Below are positions 51,191-60,032 of a DNA stretch of 64,000 nucleotides, piece by piece. Location of the stretch: the NCBI RefSeq assembly GCF_016863435.1, contig NZ_BOOW01000042.1, positions 86,452-150,451 on the forward strand, given 5' to 3'. The translations under genes were made by a program, and so were the position numbers. The first letter of the stretch is position 1; each line of letters starts with the position of its first letter. Source of the DNA: Sinosporangium siamense. GTDB taxonomy: Bacteria > Actinomycetota > Actinomycetes > Streptosporangiales > Streptosporangiaceae. The notes under the pieces were generated by a model that was not told where the DNA came from, searched no databases, and was given only the letters and a program-made list of their open reading frames with translations.

Positions 51191-52137
51191 GCGGCCACCG
51201 CCGTGAGCTCGAAGAAGACGTCGTCGAGGGTGGGGGCGCGCAGCTCGACGCGTTCGACGGCGACGCCCGCGCGGTGGAGGAGGTCCAGCGCGTGCCGCAG
51301 CTCGCCGGGCCCTTGGACGGCGACCGTGATCTCCCGCTCCTCTGGGTCGGAGTGTGCTCCGGTGCCGGCGAGTGCGGCGTGTGCCCGGGGCAGGTCGGCC
51401 AGGTGCTCCAGGTGCACGATCAGGCGATCGGAGCCGATGTGCCGCTTCAACGCGCCGGGGGAGTCGTCGGCGACGACCCGCCCCTGGTTGATCACCGCGA
51501 CGCGGTCGGCGAGCTGGTCGGCCTCCTCCAGATATTGCGTGGTCAGCAGGATGGTCGTGCCGCTGGCCAGCAGCTCGCGGATCACCGCCCAGAGTTCGGC
51601 GCGGCTGCGCGGGTCGAGCCCCGTGGTGGGCTCGTCGAGGAACAGGATGCGAGGGGCCGACACCATGCTCGCCGCCAGGTCGAGGCGGCGGCGCATGCCG
51701 CCCGAGTAGGTCGCGACCTGGCGGTTCGCGGCGGCGGCGAGGTCGAAACGCTCCAGCAGCTCCGCCGCCCGTCGCCGGGCCGTCCGGCGGCCCATGTGGT
51801 AGAGGCCGGCGAACAGCTCGAGGTTCTCCCGCCCGGTCAGCAGGTCGTCCACTGTGGCCTGCTGGGCGGTGAGGCCGATGGCGCGGCGTACGGCGACGCC
51901 CTCACGGGTGACGTCGTGCCCGGCCACGACGGCGGTGCCGCCGTCGGGCGGCAGCAGGGTGGTGAGGATGCGGACGGTGGTCGTCTTGCCGGATCCGTTG
52001 GGGCCGAGCAGCGCCAGCAGCGTTCCGGTGGTGACGGTGAGGTCGATCCCGGCCAGCACCCGCGTGCTGCCGAAGGACTTGGTCAGTCCTCTGGCTTGGA
52101 TCGCATCTGCGAATGGCATACTGTGTATCGCGTTCAT
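51187..52137 (-). CDS. DrrA-like ABC exporter ATPase
   Basis: The protein has Walker A LLGPNGSGKTTTVRIL, signature YSGGMRRRLDLAASM, Walker B RILFLDEPTTGLDPRSR and a Q-x-Y-L-E-E switch (TTQYLEEADQLADRV), exactly the DrrA daunorubicin-resistance form, plus a DUF4162-like C-terminal domain. Several starts are possible (GTG 52155, ATG 52137, ATG 52119); none has a strong ribosome site. It is divergent from a TetR gene 50 bp away, which probably represses it. Confidence 0.9.
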   Translation of the reverse strand: MNAIHSMPFADAIQARGLTKSFGSTRVLAGIDLTVTTGTLLALLGPNGSGKTTTVRILTTLLPPDGGTAVVAGHDVTREGVAVRRAIGLTAQQATVDDLLTGRENLELFAGLYHMGRRTARRRAAELLERFDLAAAANRQVATYSGGMRRRLDLAASMVSAPRILFLDEPTTGLDPRSRAELWAVIRELLASGTTILLTTQYLEEADQLADRVAVINQGRVVADDSPGALKRHIGSDRLIVHLEHLADLPRAHAALAGTGAHSDPEEREITVAVQGPGELRHALDLLHRAGVAVERVELRAPTLDDVFFELTAVAA

Positions 52138-52186
52138 AGTTTCAAGATAATGCACAATCCTTGGAGGGAGTCAAGGAGGAGATTCG

Positions 52187-52936
52187 ATGGCCGAGGAATG
52201 GTCGTTCCCATCTGTGCTGGAGCGGATGTGGGGACGTGAACCCACCACCCGCCGGGGTCCGCGCCCCCGGCTGGACCTCCCCACGATCACGGCCGCCGCC
52301 ATCGAGATCGCCGACGCCGAGGGCATCGGCGGAGTCTCGATGGCCAGTGTGGCCTCGCGGGTGGGGGTGGCGACGACCGCGCTCTACCGCTACATCGACA
52401 GCAAGGAAGACCTGCTCACCGCCATGGCCGACGCCGTCGCCCCGTTGCCGCCCGACCCGGAGGGGATGCACTGGCGTGACTACCTCGCCCTTTGGACGCG
52501 TGCCCAGCGCGACATCCTGCTCCAGCACTCGTGGCTGCTGGCGATCTCCGCCAACGTCCCCCCGATGGGACCGCGGCGGCTGCTGTGGCTGGACCGCGCC
52601 CTGGCCGCCCTCGAAGGCACCGGCCTCGACGAGGGCGAAAGAGTCAACGTCGCCAGCTCCCTCACCGGGTTCGCGCTGACCGACGCGTCACTGATCCACA
52701 ACGTCCTCGGCGACAGCCAGCTCGACAAGGCCGGCCTCAAGGGCGCCTCCGACTACGGCGAGGCCCTCGCCGCGGTGCTCGACCCCGCCGACTACCCGGC
52801 CCTGTCCGCCGCCGTCGGCGCCGGTGTCTTCAGCGGTGTCGTGGGCTGGGTGGACGACGGCGACTTCCTCTTCGGCCTCAACCTCCTCCTCGACGGCGTC
52901 GAACAACTCATCGCCCGCCGCCGGGCCGGAACCTGA
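52187..52936 (+). CDS. TetR-family repressor
   Basis: The 249-residue protein has a helix-turn-helix at about residues 38-80 (PTITAAAIEIADAEGIGGVS, then SVASRVGVATTALYRYIDSK). A TetR_C-type ligand domain follows, as in regulators of drug exporters. AAGGAGGAG sets ATG 52187. A GATAAT -10 candidate lies at 52146-52151. It probably represses the divergent DrrAB pump. Its end overlaps a convergent protease relic. Confidence 0.9.
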   Translation: MAEEWSFPSVLERMWGREPTTRRGPRPRLDLPTITAAAIEIADAEGIGGVSMASVASRVGVATTALYRYIDSKEDLLTAMADAVAPLPPDPEGMHWRDYLALWTRAQRDILLQHSWLLAISANVPPMGPRRLLWLDRALAALEGTGLDEGERVNVASSLTGFALTDASLIHNVLGDSQLDKAGLKGASDYGEALAAVLDPADYPALSAAVGAGVFSGVVGWVDDGDFLFGLNLLLDGVEQLIARRRAGT

Positions 52937-53249
52937 ACCGTTCGTGATCGGCCGACGTCGAAAAGGATGACGGGGGATCGATCCGGGAGAGGAGGACGCC
53001 GAAGTCGGCGATGGCGGGGCAGAAATCCTGGAAGATCAGCCAACGGCGGTTCACGCCGGAGACGATCCCCTTGGCGATGACCCGCGACCCGGGGTTGGGC
53101 TGGTTCCAGTCGGGCGCGAAGACCGGCCCGCCGCTGTCGCCGTCGGCTTGGTGAGTGGCGCGGCGAATCCACCCGAGCGAACTCGCCGGTGGTGAATGCC
53201 TGGCGACACAGAGCGTCACCGGCTCCCGCCCCATTCTCCTTCCACCGGG
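52908..53249 (-). pseudogene. Chymotrypsin-like serine protease C-terminal fragment
   Basis: The frame contains ADGDSGGPVFAPDWNQPNPG, then RVIAKGIVSGVNRRWLIFQD. The GDSGGP block bears the catalytic Ser of S1 peptidases and is followed by the last beta strands and FGVLLSRID. No domain with His and Asp precedes it; the front (REPVTLCVARHSPP) is not of this type in full. It is a truncated relic of a secreted S1 protease, unrelated in sequence to the trypsin domain at 23 kb. Confidence 0.7.
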
Positions 53250-53289
53250 CAACGGTTAAGGAGGGGGTGGTACGGCGGGAGCCGGCCGC

Positions 53290-53862
53290 TTAGCCGGTGC
53301 TCCTGCGCGGCCAGTGTCCCCGGGAGGCGAGGTGGAGGATCAGGGTGGCGATGTTCCACGCGTCGTCGTCGCCTCGGTGGTGGCGGCCCTCCAATGGAAG
53401 GCCGGCGATCTCCAGGGCCTGTGCCATGCCGACGCGCCTGGGCAGGGCGAATGCCTCGGCGAACACCGCCTTGGCGTTGATGTGGCGGCGGCCGAAGGGA
53501 TAGTCGGCGGGGCTCGCCTCGCACTGGCGGGTGAACTGTTTGCGGTCGTAGTCTCCCCAGCTCGCCCATGCGCGTCTGCCCGCGTGGTGCTCCTTGGCCA
53601 AAAGGCGGCACGCTTCGGCGAAGTCGACGCCCTTGTCCACCTCGGCCTGGGTGAGGCCGGTCAGGTCCGTACAGAACGGGCTGACCGTCGAGTGGCGCGG
53701 GCGCACGAGGATGCGGTGCCGGGCGACATGCGTGCGGGCGGCCAGGTCGACCAACGTCAGGCCGATCTCGATGATCTCGCTGACCTGCCCCGCCGGTGGC
53801 CGCCCCGGCCAGCAGGTGGCCTCGACGTCTACGACGTTCAGCAGCTGAGCCCCGTTACCCAT
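53290..53862 (-). CDS. DEDDh-type 3'-5' exonuclease
   Basis: The 190-residue protein shows the ERI1/KapD-like subfamily motifs: LNVVDVEATCWPG (ExoI Asp-Glu), ASWGDYDRKQFTRQ (ExoII Asp) and GRHHRGDDDAWNIATLILHL (ExoIII His-Asp). It would degrade RNA or DNA from the 3' end with Mg or Mn. The bacterial function is unknown. It stands alone, without an operon partner. Confidence 0.87.
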   Translation of the reverse strand: MGNGAQLLNVVDVEATCWPGRPPAGQVSEIIEIGLTLVDLAARTHVARHRILVRPRHSTVSPFCTDLTGLTQAEVDKGVDFAEACRLLAKEHHAGRRAWASWGDYDRKQFTRQCEASPADYPFGRRHINAKAVFAEAFALPRRVGMAQALEIAGLPLEGRHHRGDDDAWNIATLILHLASRGHWPRRSTG

Positions 53863-53986
53863 GCGGCGAGGCTAGCGGGCTCGACGAGGCGCCGGCACCG
53901 GGTTTTCCCGCCACGGCCCGGCAGGCGTCGCCGGTGCGGGACGGCCCCGTGGTCCCACACCGGCGATGCCGTGTTGCGTGAACCGG

Positions 53987-54460
53987 TTATGCGAACTGGC
54001 CGGGCCGGTAGTCGCCGGCGGGCTGCTGGACGATGACGTTCATGCGGTTGAAGGCGTTGATGAGGGCGATGACGATCACCAGGGCGGCGAGCTCGTCCTC
54101 GTTGTAGTGCTTGGCGGCGTTCGCCCACGCCTCGTCCGTGACCCCGCCGGACGCGTCGGCGATGCGGGTGCCCTGTTCCGCCAGCTCCAGAGCGGCCCGC
54201 TCGGCGTCGGTGAACACCGTGGCCTCGCGCCAGGTCGCGACCAGGTTGAGGCGCACCGTGGTCTCCCCGGCGGCTGCGGCCTCCTTGGTGTGCATGTCGG
54301 TGCAGAAACCGCAGCCGTTGATCTGGCTGGCGCGGAGCCGCACCAGCTCCTGTGTGGCAAGGGGCAGCGTCGACTCCGAAAGCGCCCTGCTCGCCGAGAC
54401 GATGTCCTTCAGGTTCTTGCCGATGGACGGGATTTTCATGAGGTTCAAGCGAGCGTCCAC
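53987..54460 (-). CDS. AhpD-like carboxymuconolactone decarboxylase-family protein
   Basis: The 157-residue protein has the alkylhydroperoxidase active site NGCGFCTDMHTKEA, in which the CxxC pair and the downstream His fit the AhpD type. GAGGAG seven bases upstream sets GTG 54460. It probably reduces peroxides or acts in redox protection. Such genes are also known partners of ECF41 sigma factors, but the nearest one is 5.6 kb away. Confidence 0.88.
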   Translation of the reverse strand: MDARLNLMKIPSIGKNLKDIVSASRALSESTLPLATQELVRLRASQINGCGFCTDMHTKEAAAAGETTVRLNLVATWREATVFTDAERAALELAEQGTRIADASGGVTDEAWANAAKHYNEDELAALVIVIALINAFNRMNVIVQQPAGDYRPGQFA

Positions 54461-54647
54461 GGTCGGACTCCTCTGTGGTCGGTGATGGTTGCCGGTGGAC
54501 CCGCGGCATCGATCCGGCACCGGATCGGCCGGCCTTGAAGGACGATCGCGGGTCCAATCAGTCCGACGACACAACCCCTCGCGATGTGAGGCGCCGCAGG
54601 TAAGGCGCGCCGAGGCGGTGGGCACGCCGGCCCCCTGCGGGCCCGCT

Positions 54648-55223
54648 TCAGGCAGGCGCGTCCGCCGTGAGCATGCCGCCCAAAGTGAGGTCCACCAGCC
54701 GGCCGGCCTGTTCCTTGGAGATCTGCTCGGACACCCAGGCGGCGGCGTTCATCAGCGCGAACACGTCCCCGCCTGTCGTGTCCCCGCGAAGCGCCCCGGC
54801 GCTCTTGGCTCTGTCGAGCAGCATCTCACCGATCTCGGTCATCCGTACACACGATTGGTGCAGCTCGGAAGCCTCGTCGTCGGCGCCCTTGGCGAGCAGG
54901 CCGGCGAGGCCGCCGTAGGCGGCGGCGTGGGCGACGATCGTGTGCACCCACGTGGTGAGGGCCTCGGCGGGCGACGGGTGGCCGAGCAGCTCCTCACCCC
55001 TGGCGAACAACGCGGCGTTGCGCTCACGCAACAGCGCGCCGACGAGGGCCCGGCGGGTCGGGAAGTGCGCGTAGAGGGTGCCGATCGCGACCCCGGCCCC
55101 GCGGGCGACGCCTTCGAGCGAGGCGCCGACCCCCTGCTCGCGGAACACCGCTTCGGCCTCGGCCAGGATGCGGTCGCGGTTGCGCTGCGCGTCGGCGCGC
55201 GGCCTGCGCCGAGAACCGGTCAT
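54648..55223 (-). CDS. TetR-family repressor
   Basis: The 191-residue protein has a helix-turn-helix (residues 14-60; RNRDRILAEAEAVFREQGVG, then LEGVARGAGVAIGTLYAHFP) and a SCP-type C-terminal ligand domain. It is divergent from the NmrA-like oxidoreductase with 77 bp between starts, so it probably represses that gene. The effector is unknown. Confidence 0.9.
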   Translation of the reverse strand: MTGSRRRPRADAQRNRDRILAEAEAVFREQGVGASLEGVARGAGVAIGTLYAHFPTRRALVGALLRERNAALFARGEELLGHPSPAEALTTWVHTIVAHAAAYGGLAGLLAKGADDEASELHQSCVRMTEIGEMLLDRAKSAGALRGDTTGGDVFALMNAAAWVSEQISKEQAGRLVDLTLGGMLTADAPA

Positions 55224-55300
55224 TTGCCCTCCTCGCTGATTCGGTGCATTCTGATGATACTTTCTTGAGGCACCCTCGACTTATCGTTTCGGGAGGAATC

Positions 55301-56188
55301 ATGATCTTGGTGACCGGAGCCACCGGCTCCATCGGGCGACACCTCGTGCGGCTGCTCCAACGGGACGGCGTCGCCTTCAGGGCACTCGTCCGCGACGAGG
55401 CCAAGGGGCGTGCGCTGGGCTGCGACTACGTCGTCGGCGACCTCGGCGACCCGGCGTCGATCGACGCGGCCCTGCGCGGCGCCGACCGGCTGTTCCTCAA
55501 CAGCACCGGTGCGCAACCGGTCGACGGGGAACAGCCGGTGATCCGCCTGCAGAAGAACGCGATCGACGCCGCCGCGAGGGCCGGCGTCGACCACATCGTG
55601 AAGGTGTCGGTCTGGCACGCCAACGAGGGCGGGCTGCTCTCAGAAGGCGCACACTGGGAGATTGAGCGGCACCTCGCGTCCGCCGGTCCCGGCTGGTCGA
55701 CCCTGCAGCCGGGCGGTTTCATGCAGAACTTCCTCGGCTACGGCTCCTTCACCGCGGCCGGCGAGCTGATCAACCCTTACGGCGACACCCCGGTCTCCTA
55801 CATCGACTGCCTGGACATCGCCGCCTGCGGCGCCGCCCTGCTCACCGGCGCGTACGGCAAGAGCGAGACCTACGTCCTCACCGGACCGGAGGCGGTCACC
55901 CACGCCCAGATCGCCGGGAAGCTCTCCGCCGTGCTGGGCCGGGTGGTGCCCACGCTGGAGATGGGCCCGCAGGAGCTGGCCGCCAATGTGAAGTCCCAAG
56001 GGGTGCCGGCCCGCTTCGCGGATGACTTCGCCGGCCTCCTCGCCAAGGTGGCGAACGGCGCGCACACCGCGACCACTTCGGCCGTGCGTGACCTCACGGG
56101 ACGCCCGGCGCGCGACTTCGACGCCTTCCTGGCCGACAACCGCCCCGCCTTCGAGGCCCTCCTCCCGGCTCCGGGCACAACCGCCTAG
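55301..56188 (+). CDS. NmrA-like atypical SDR
   Basis: The 295-residue protein starts MILVTGATGSIGRHLVRLLQ (NADP-binding GxxGxxG) and carries KVSVWHANEG in place of the classical Tyr-Lys pair. Such proteins are NmrA or quinone-reductase-like redox sensors or reductases. GGGAGGA before ATG 55301 sets the start. It is divergent from a TetR and probably repressed by it. Confidence 0.88.
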   Translation: MILVTGATGSIGRHLVRLLQRDGVAFRALVRDEAKGRALGCDYVVGDLGDPASIDAALRGADRLFLNSTGAQPVDGEQPVIRLQKNAIDAAARAGVDHIVKVSVWHANEGGLLSEGAHWEIERHLASAGPGWSTLQPGGFMQNFLGYGSFTAAGELINPYGDTPVSYIDCLDIAACGAALLTGAYGKSETYVLTGPEAVTHAQIAGKLSAVLGRVVPTLEMGPQELAANVKSQGVPARFADDFAGLLAKVANGAHTATTSAVRDLTGRPARDFDAFLADNRPAFEALLPAPGTTA

Positions 56189-56375
56189 TGCTTCACCAGA
56201 CGACGCTCTCCAACCGGGCTTCGCCGTACACCGCCCGTGAGGAACACCTCCCCTGGATCGACCCGGCCCATCCGGCCTGACGAACGGCCCGGTGTCGCGG
56301 CTTCACCGCTCAGAAATCCTCCGCCACGTCGTCAGTTCTGGTAGCCCCTCGCCACCTGCGGAAGGATTGACGACC

Positions 56376-57383
56376 ATGACCGACGCCAGACTGCCAGGCG
56401 ACGACGAGGCCGCGTTCATCGCGGCGGCCCGCTCAAGTGACGCGGGACAGTTCGCGCTCATCACGGAGCGCTACCGGCGTGAGCTGCAGGTGCACTGCTA
56501 CCGGATGCTCGCGAACTATGAGGACGCCCAGGACATGACGCAGGAGACGTTCCTGCGGGCGTGGAACAAGCGGGAGTCGTTCAAGGGCCACGCTGCGCCG
56601 CGGACCTGGCTGTACCGGATCGCGACGAACGCCTGCCTCGACTTCCTGGAGAAGCGCAACGACCGCACACCCGTGCCTGCCGGGCTGCCGGGCGCGGGCT
56701 CGGAGGTGCGCTACCTGCAGCCCTACCCGGACCGGATGCTCCCGGAGGACCCGCAGGAATCGGTGGTGACGCGGGAGACGATCGAGCTCGCGTTCATCGT
56801 CGCCGTCCAGCACCTGCCGCCGCGGCAGCGGGCGGTGTTCATCTTGCGCGACGTCCTCGGCTGGCCGGCGTCGAAGGCCGCCGACGCCCTCGAGCTGACC
56901 GTCGCATCGGTGACCAGCGCACTCCAGCGGGCGCGCGTGACGATGCGCGAGCAGCTGCCCGACCGCCGCCTCGACTGGCGGAGCCCTGCCACGCACGAGC
57001 TGTCGGATGACGAGCGCGGCGTGGTGAAGTCGTATATGGACGCCCATGAGCGCAACGACCTCAACGGGCTGACGGCCCTGCTACGCGACGACCTGCGCTT
57101 CGCGATGCTGCCCGAGCCGGGCACCTTGGTCGTCACGGCCAAGGACGCGGTGGACGGCTGGGTCTCCGGTGGGCTCTTCCAGCGTGGCTACGACGACTGG
57201 CGCTGCATCGCCACGACGGTCAACCGCATGCCTGCCGCCGTGCTGTACGTCCGCACCCCCGACGACCCGGAATACCGTTTGTTCAACATCGCGGTCCTGC
57301 ACATCGTCGACGGGAAGATCGCCGAGCTCACCGGATTCGACGCCACCGGCAAACCATGGCTGAGCCTGCCCGCGACGCTGTGA
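56376..57383 (+). CDS. SigG-like ECF sigma factor with SnoaL-like C-terminal domain
   Basis: The 335-residue protein has region 2 (HCYRMLANYEDAQDMTQETF, then TWLYRIATNACLDFLEKRND), the linker YLQPYPDRMLPEDP, region 4 (LPPRQRAVFILRDVLGWPAS, then SVTSALQRARVTMREQLPDR) and a SnoaL-like C-terminus. It is a paralogue of the protein encoded at 13364. The start is ATG 56376. Target genes are unknown; the DHFR-like gene downstream is convergent. Confidence 0.9.
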   Translation: MTDARLPGDDEAAFIAAARSSDAGQFALITERYRRELQVHCYRMLANYEDAQDMTQETFLRAWNKRESFKGHAAPRTWLYRIATNACLDFLEKRNDRTPVPAGLPGAGSEVRYLQPYPDRMLPEDPQESVVTRETIELAFIVAVQHLPPRQRAVFILRDVLGWPASKAADALELTVASVTSALQRARVTMREQLPDRRLDWRSPATHELSDDERGVVKSYMDAHERNDLNGLTALLRDDLRFAMLPEPGTLVVTAKDAVDGWVSGGLFQRGYDDWRCIATTVNRMPAAVLYVRTPDDPEYRLFNIAVLHIVDGKIAELTGFDATGKPWLSLPATL

Positions 57384-57419
57384 TCAGACAAGTCCCCGAG
57401 CCGAGCATTCGGCCCGTGT

Positions 57420-58004
57420 TCAACGCCTCGTCTCGTATCGGGTCAGCACCACGCCGCCGGGAAATGTCCGCGTCTCGACCAGGTTCAGGTTCACCCAGCT
57501 GTCCAGCGCGGTGAAGAACGGCGTGCCGCCGCCCACCAGGACCGGCAGGGTGACCAGCGCGTACTCGTCGATCAGCCCGGCCCGCATGGCCGCCCCGGCG
57601 AGCGTCGCGCCGGCGATGTCCATCGGGCCGCCGTCCTCGGCCTTGAGCCGGGCGATCTCGGCGACCGCGTCGCCGGTGACCAGGCGGGTGTTCCAGTCGA
57701 CCTTGTCGATCGTCGATGAGAACACCACCTTCGGCATGTCCCGCCAGAGGCGTGCGAACTCGATCTCCGCCGGGGTGGCGTCGGGCTGCTGGTCGCCGGT
57801 CGGCCAGTGGGAGCTCATCGTTTCCCACAGCTTGCGCCCGTAGAGCGACAGATCGCTCGCCCGCATCTGGTCATACCACCACTGGAACCGCTCGGCGCTC
57901 GGCGATGAGTCCGGTCCGTCCCCTCCACTCCAGCCGATGTCGTCGCCGGTCGCGGCGATGTAGCCGTCCAACGTCACGTTCATGCCGAAGATCAGTTTCC
58001 GCAT
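57420..58004 (-). CDS. DHFR/RibD C-terminal-like reductase
   Basis: The 194-residue protein begins MRKLIFGMNVTLDGYIAATG and has LYGRKLWETMSSHWP and DIAGATLAGAAMRAGLIDEY, the marks of RibD_C reductases. These bind NADPH and reduce a pteridine-like or ribosylamino substrate; the real substrate of this single-domain group is unknown. ATG 58004 fits family length. It is convergent to the sigma gene and divergent from the MerR gene. Confidence 0.88.
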   Translation of the reverse strand: MRKLIFGMNVTLDGYIAATGDDIGWSGGDGPDSSPSAERFQWWYDQMRASDLSLYGRKLWETMSSHWPTGDQQPDATPAEIEFARLWRDMPKVVFSSTIDKVDWNTRLVTGDAVAEIARLKAEDGGPMDIAGATLAGAAMRAGLIDEYALVTLPVLVGGGTPFFTALDSWVNLNLVETRTFPGGVVLTRYETRR

Positions 58005-58130
58005 CGTGCCAGCCTTCCGTGAGTCGATCTCACACATACAGACGAACGCGGCGCGGAAACCTAATCGGTGCGCGATCCGCGTCCGCGGGCAGTCCTCGCG
58101 TTCCGGATGTTCCTCACGGGCCTGCACCGG

Positions 58131-58161
58131 TTGACTCTCCCGTAGTGAGAGGGCTTGTACT
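58131..58161 (+). promoter_or_regulatory. MerR-type promoter with 19-bp spacer, self-facing
   Basis: TTGACT (58131-58136), 19 bases, then TGTACT (58156-58161), with a CTCTC / GAGAG dyad inside the spacer. It faces the MerR gene whose ATG is 9 bp beyond the -10, so the mRNA has almost no leader. This is the usual arrangement of autoregulated drug-sensing MerR proteins. Confidence 0.75.
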
Positions 58162-58170
58162 GAACTCGTC

Positions 58171-58998
58171 ATGTTCAGCATTGGAGAGTTCGCCAAGTAC
58201 GGGCGGGTGTCGATCCGGATGTTGCGTCACTACGACGCCATCGGGCTGCTCCCGCCCGCCCATGTGGATCGGTCCACGGGCTACCGGCACTACGAGGCCG
58301 GGCAGCTCGCGCGGCTCAACCGCATCATCGCCCTGAAGGATCTCGGCCTCAGCCTCCAGCAGGTGGCCGCGATCCTGGACGAGCGTGTCGGCGTCGAGGA
58401 GATGCGCGGCATGCTGCGGCTGCGCCGGGCCGAGCTGGAGCAGGTCATCAGCGACACCGCGGCCCGGCTGACGCGGGTGGAGGCCAGGCTCAAGACGATC
58501 GAGGGGGAGGGCCGCACGCCCGGCGCCGACGTGGTCGTCAAGAACCTGCCTCCCGTACGGCTGGCCGAGGTGACCGGCACCGCCGCGAGCTTCGACCCGC
58601 AGGACGTCGGGCCGGTCATCGACCCGCTCTTCGCCGGCCTGTGCCACCGGTTGAACGCCGCCGGTGTGACGCCCGTCGGACCCGCCCTCGCCCGTTACCG
58701 CGACGCGCCGGACGGCGGGGGAGCGGTCGTCGTGCACGCCGGGCTGCCGGTCGCGGCCGAGGTGCGCCGCGTCGACGACGGTGTCGCGGTCGTCGACGTG
58801 CCGGGGGTCGACCTCGCCGCGACGATCGTGCACCGCGGCTCCATGAACGACGTGCTTCCCACGTCACAGGCGCTGGCGCGCTGGATCGACGCCAACGGCT
58901 ACCGCTCGACGGGATATGCGCGTGAGCTGTCCCTCGCCACGCCCGAGGACACCTCCCAGTGGGTGATCGAACTCCAGGAACCCATCGTTTCGATCTGA
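58171..58998 (+). CDS. MerR-family regulator with GyrI-like effector domain
   Basis: The 275-residue protein has the MerR winged helix (MFSIGEFAKYGRVSIRMLRH, then STGYRHYEAGQLARLNRI), a coiled dimerisation helix (residues 75-115) and a GyrI-like ligand-binding domain (LAEVTGTAASFDPQDVGPVI, then VVVHAGLPVAAEVRRVDDG). The form is that of BmrR-type drug sensors. Targets may include itself and the downstream C39-like gene, 15 bp away. Confidence 0.9.
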   Translation: MFSIGEFAKYGRVSIRMLRHYDAIGLLPPAHVDRSTGYRHYEAGQLARLNRIIALKDLGLSLQQVAAILDERVGVEEMRGMLRLRRAELEQVISDTAARLTRVEARLKTIEGEGRTPGADVVVKNLPPVRLAEVTGTAASFDPQDVGPVIDPLFAGLCHRLNAAGVTPVGPALARYRDAPDGGGAVVVHAGLPVAAEVRRVDDGVAVVDVPGVDLAATIVHRGSMNDVLPTSQALARWIDANGYRSTGYARELSLATPEDTSQWVIELQEPIVSI

Positions 58999-59013
58999 CT
59001 TTTTGAGGAATGC

Positions 59014-59946
59014 ATGTTCGGCTACACAGGTTCGGGTCCTTACTGCTATACGAGCTGTCTGGGGATGGTCTTCGGCCCCGAGGCGTCACCGCCGCTCGCG
59101 ATCATCGAGACGCTGACCGGCTCCCCCTTCGGTGTCCAGCTGGAAAGGGGCACTATGCCGTGGTTCGATCCGTACGGCTGGTCGCCGGAGATCGGCGTGG
59201 ACGACGCGCTGGCGCTGCTCGGCTGGAGGTGCACGCGGAGCGACGGGGGCACTCCGGAGGAGGCGCTGGCCCGCCTGCGCGCGGCCTGCGCGGACGGCCC
59301 GGTCGTGGCCGGTCCGGTGGACATGGGGCTGCTCCTCTATCGCCCCGGCACCCCGATTCGCGGTGGCGGCGACCACTATGTCGTGGTGATCGCCGTCGAC
59401 GGCGACGCCGTACTCCTCCACGACCCCCACGGGCACCCCTACGCGACGCTGCCGGCGGCGGACTTCGTCGAGGCGTGGAAGGCCGAGACGGTCACCTACA
59501 TCGACCTGCCCTATGTGATGCGCTCCGGTTTTGTCAGGGAACGCGAGGTGGACGCGGCCGACGCTCTGCGCGCGTCGCTGCCCGGCGCCGTGGCGTGGTT
59601 GTCCGGCCGCGACGACCTGCCCACGGCACCGGGTTCCCTGGGCGGCGCCGCCGCGGTCGAGGCCCTGGCGGGGCTGGTACGGCAGGGGCTTGACGCGGAC
59701 ACGCGTTTCCTGTTGGAGAAGTTCGGCATCCGGCTCGCGGCCCGCCGTCTCGGGGACGCGGCCATGTGCCTCACGATGGTGGGCGCGGACGAGGCGGCGG
59801 CGATCGCCGACGAGCAGGCACGTCTCATCGGCTCCTTGCAGCACCCGCTCGTCACCGGCGACGGCAAGGCGGTGGAGGCGGGACTGCTGAGGCTGGCGCC
59901 CACATACGAACGGCTGCGTGAGGCGCTGGTCGCGGGGCAGAGGTAG
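59014..59946 (+). CDS. C39/BtrH-like papain-fold protein
   Basis: The 310-residue protein has an N-terminal Cys motif SGPYCYTSCLGMVFG and a His-Asp segment GGGDHYVVVIAVDGDAVLLH, continuing DPHGHPY, at the spacing of a BtrH_N/C39-like peptidase or acyltransferase. The C-terminal half is helical and has no clear family. BtrH in butirosin synthesis is an acyl transferase; here the activity is unknown. GAGGAA before ATG 59014 sets the start. It follows the MerR gene by 15 bp, so co-transcription is likely. Confidence 0.78.
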   Translation: MFGYTGSGPYCYTSCLGMVFGPEASPPLAIIETLTGSPFGVQLERGTMPWFDPYGWSPEIGVDDALALLGWRCTRSDGGTPEEALARLRAACADGPVVAGPVDMGLLLYRPGTPIRGGGDHYVVVIAVDGDAVLLHDPHGHPYATLPAADFVEAWKAETVTYIDLPYVMRSGFVREREVDAADALRASLPGAVAWLSGRDDLPTAPGSLGGAAAVEALAGLVRQGLDADTRFLLEKFGIRLAARRLGDAAMCLTMVGADEAAAIADEQARLIGSLQHPLVTGDGKAVEAGLLRLAPTYERLREALVAGQR

Positions 59947-59962
59947 TAGAGCGGCCGGCCGA

Positions 59963-59989
59963 CCTCACATTCTGCGGGGCTGTCTCGTC
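59963..59989 (+). promoter_or_regulatory. ECF41-type promoter for the second ECF41 gene
   Basis: CCTCACA (59963-59969) matches five of seven bases of TGTCACA; after exactly 16 bases comes CGTC (59986-59989). It lies 43 bp before the sigma gene, as for the promoter at 40414-40440. Autoregulation is inferred. Confidence 0.65.
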
Positions 59990-60032
59990 GGTCTGTTGAG
60001 GGAAGAGGCGACAGAGGAGAGTCGGCGAGATC

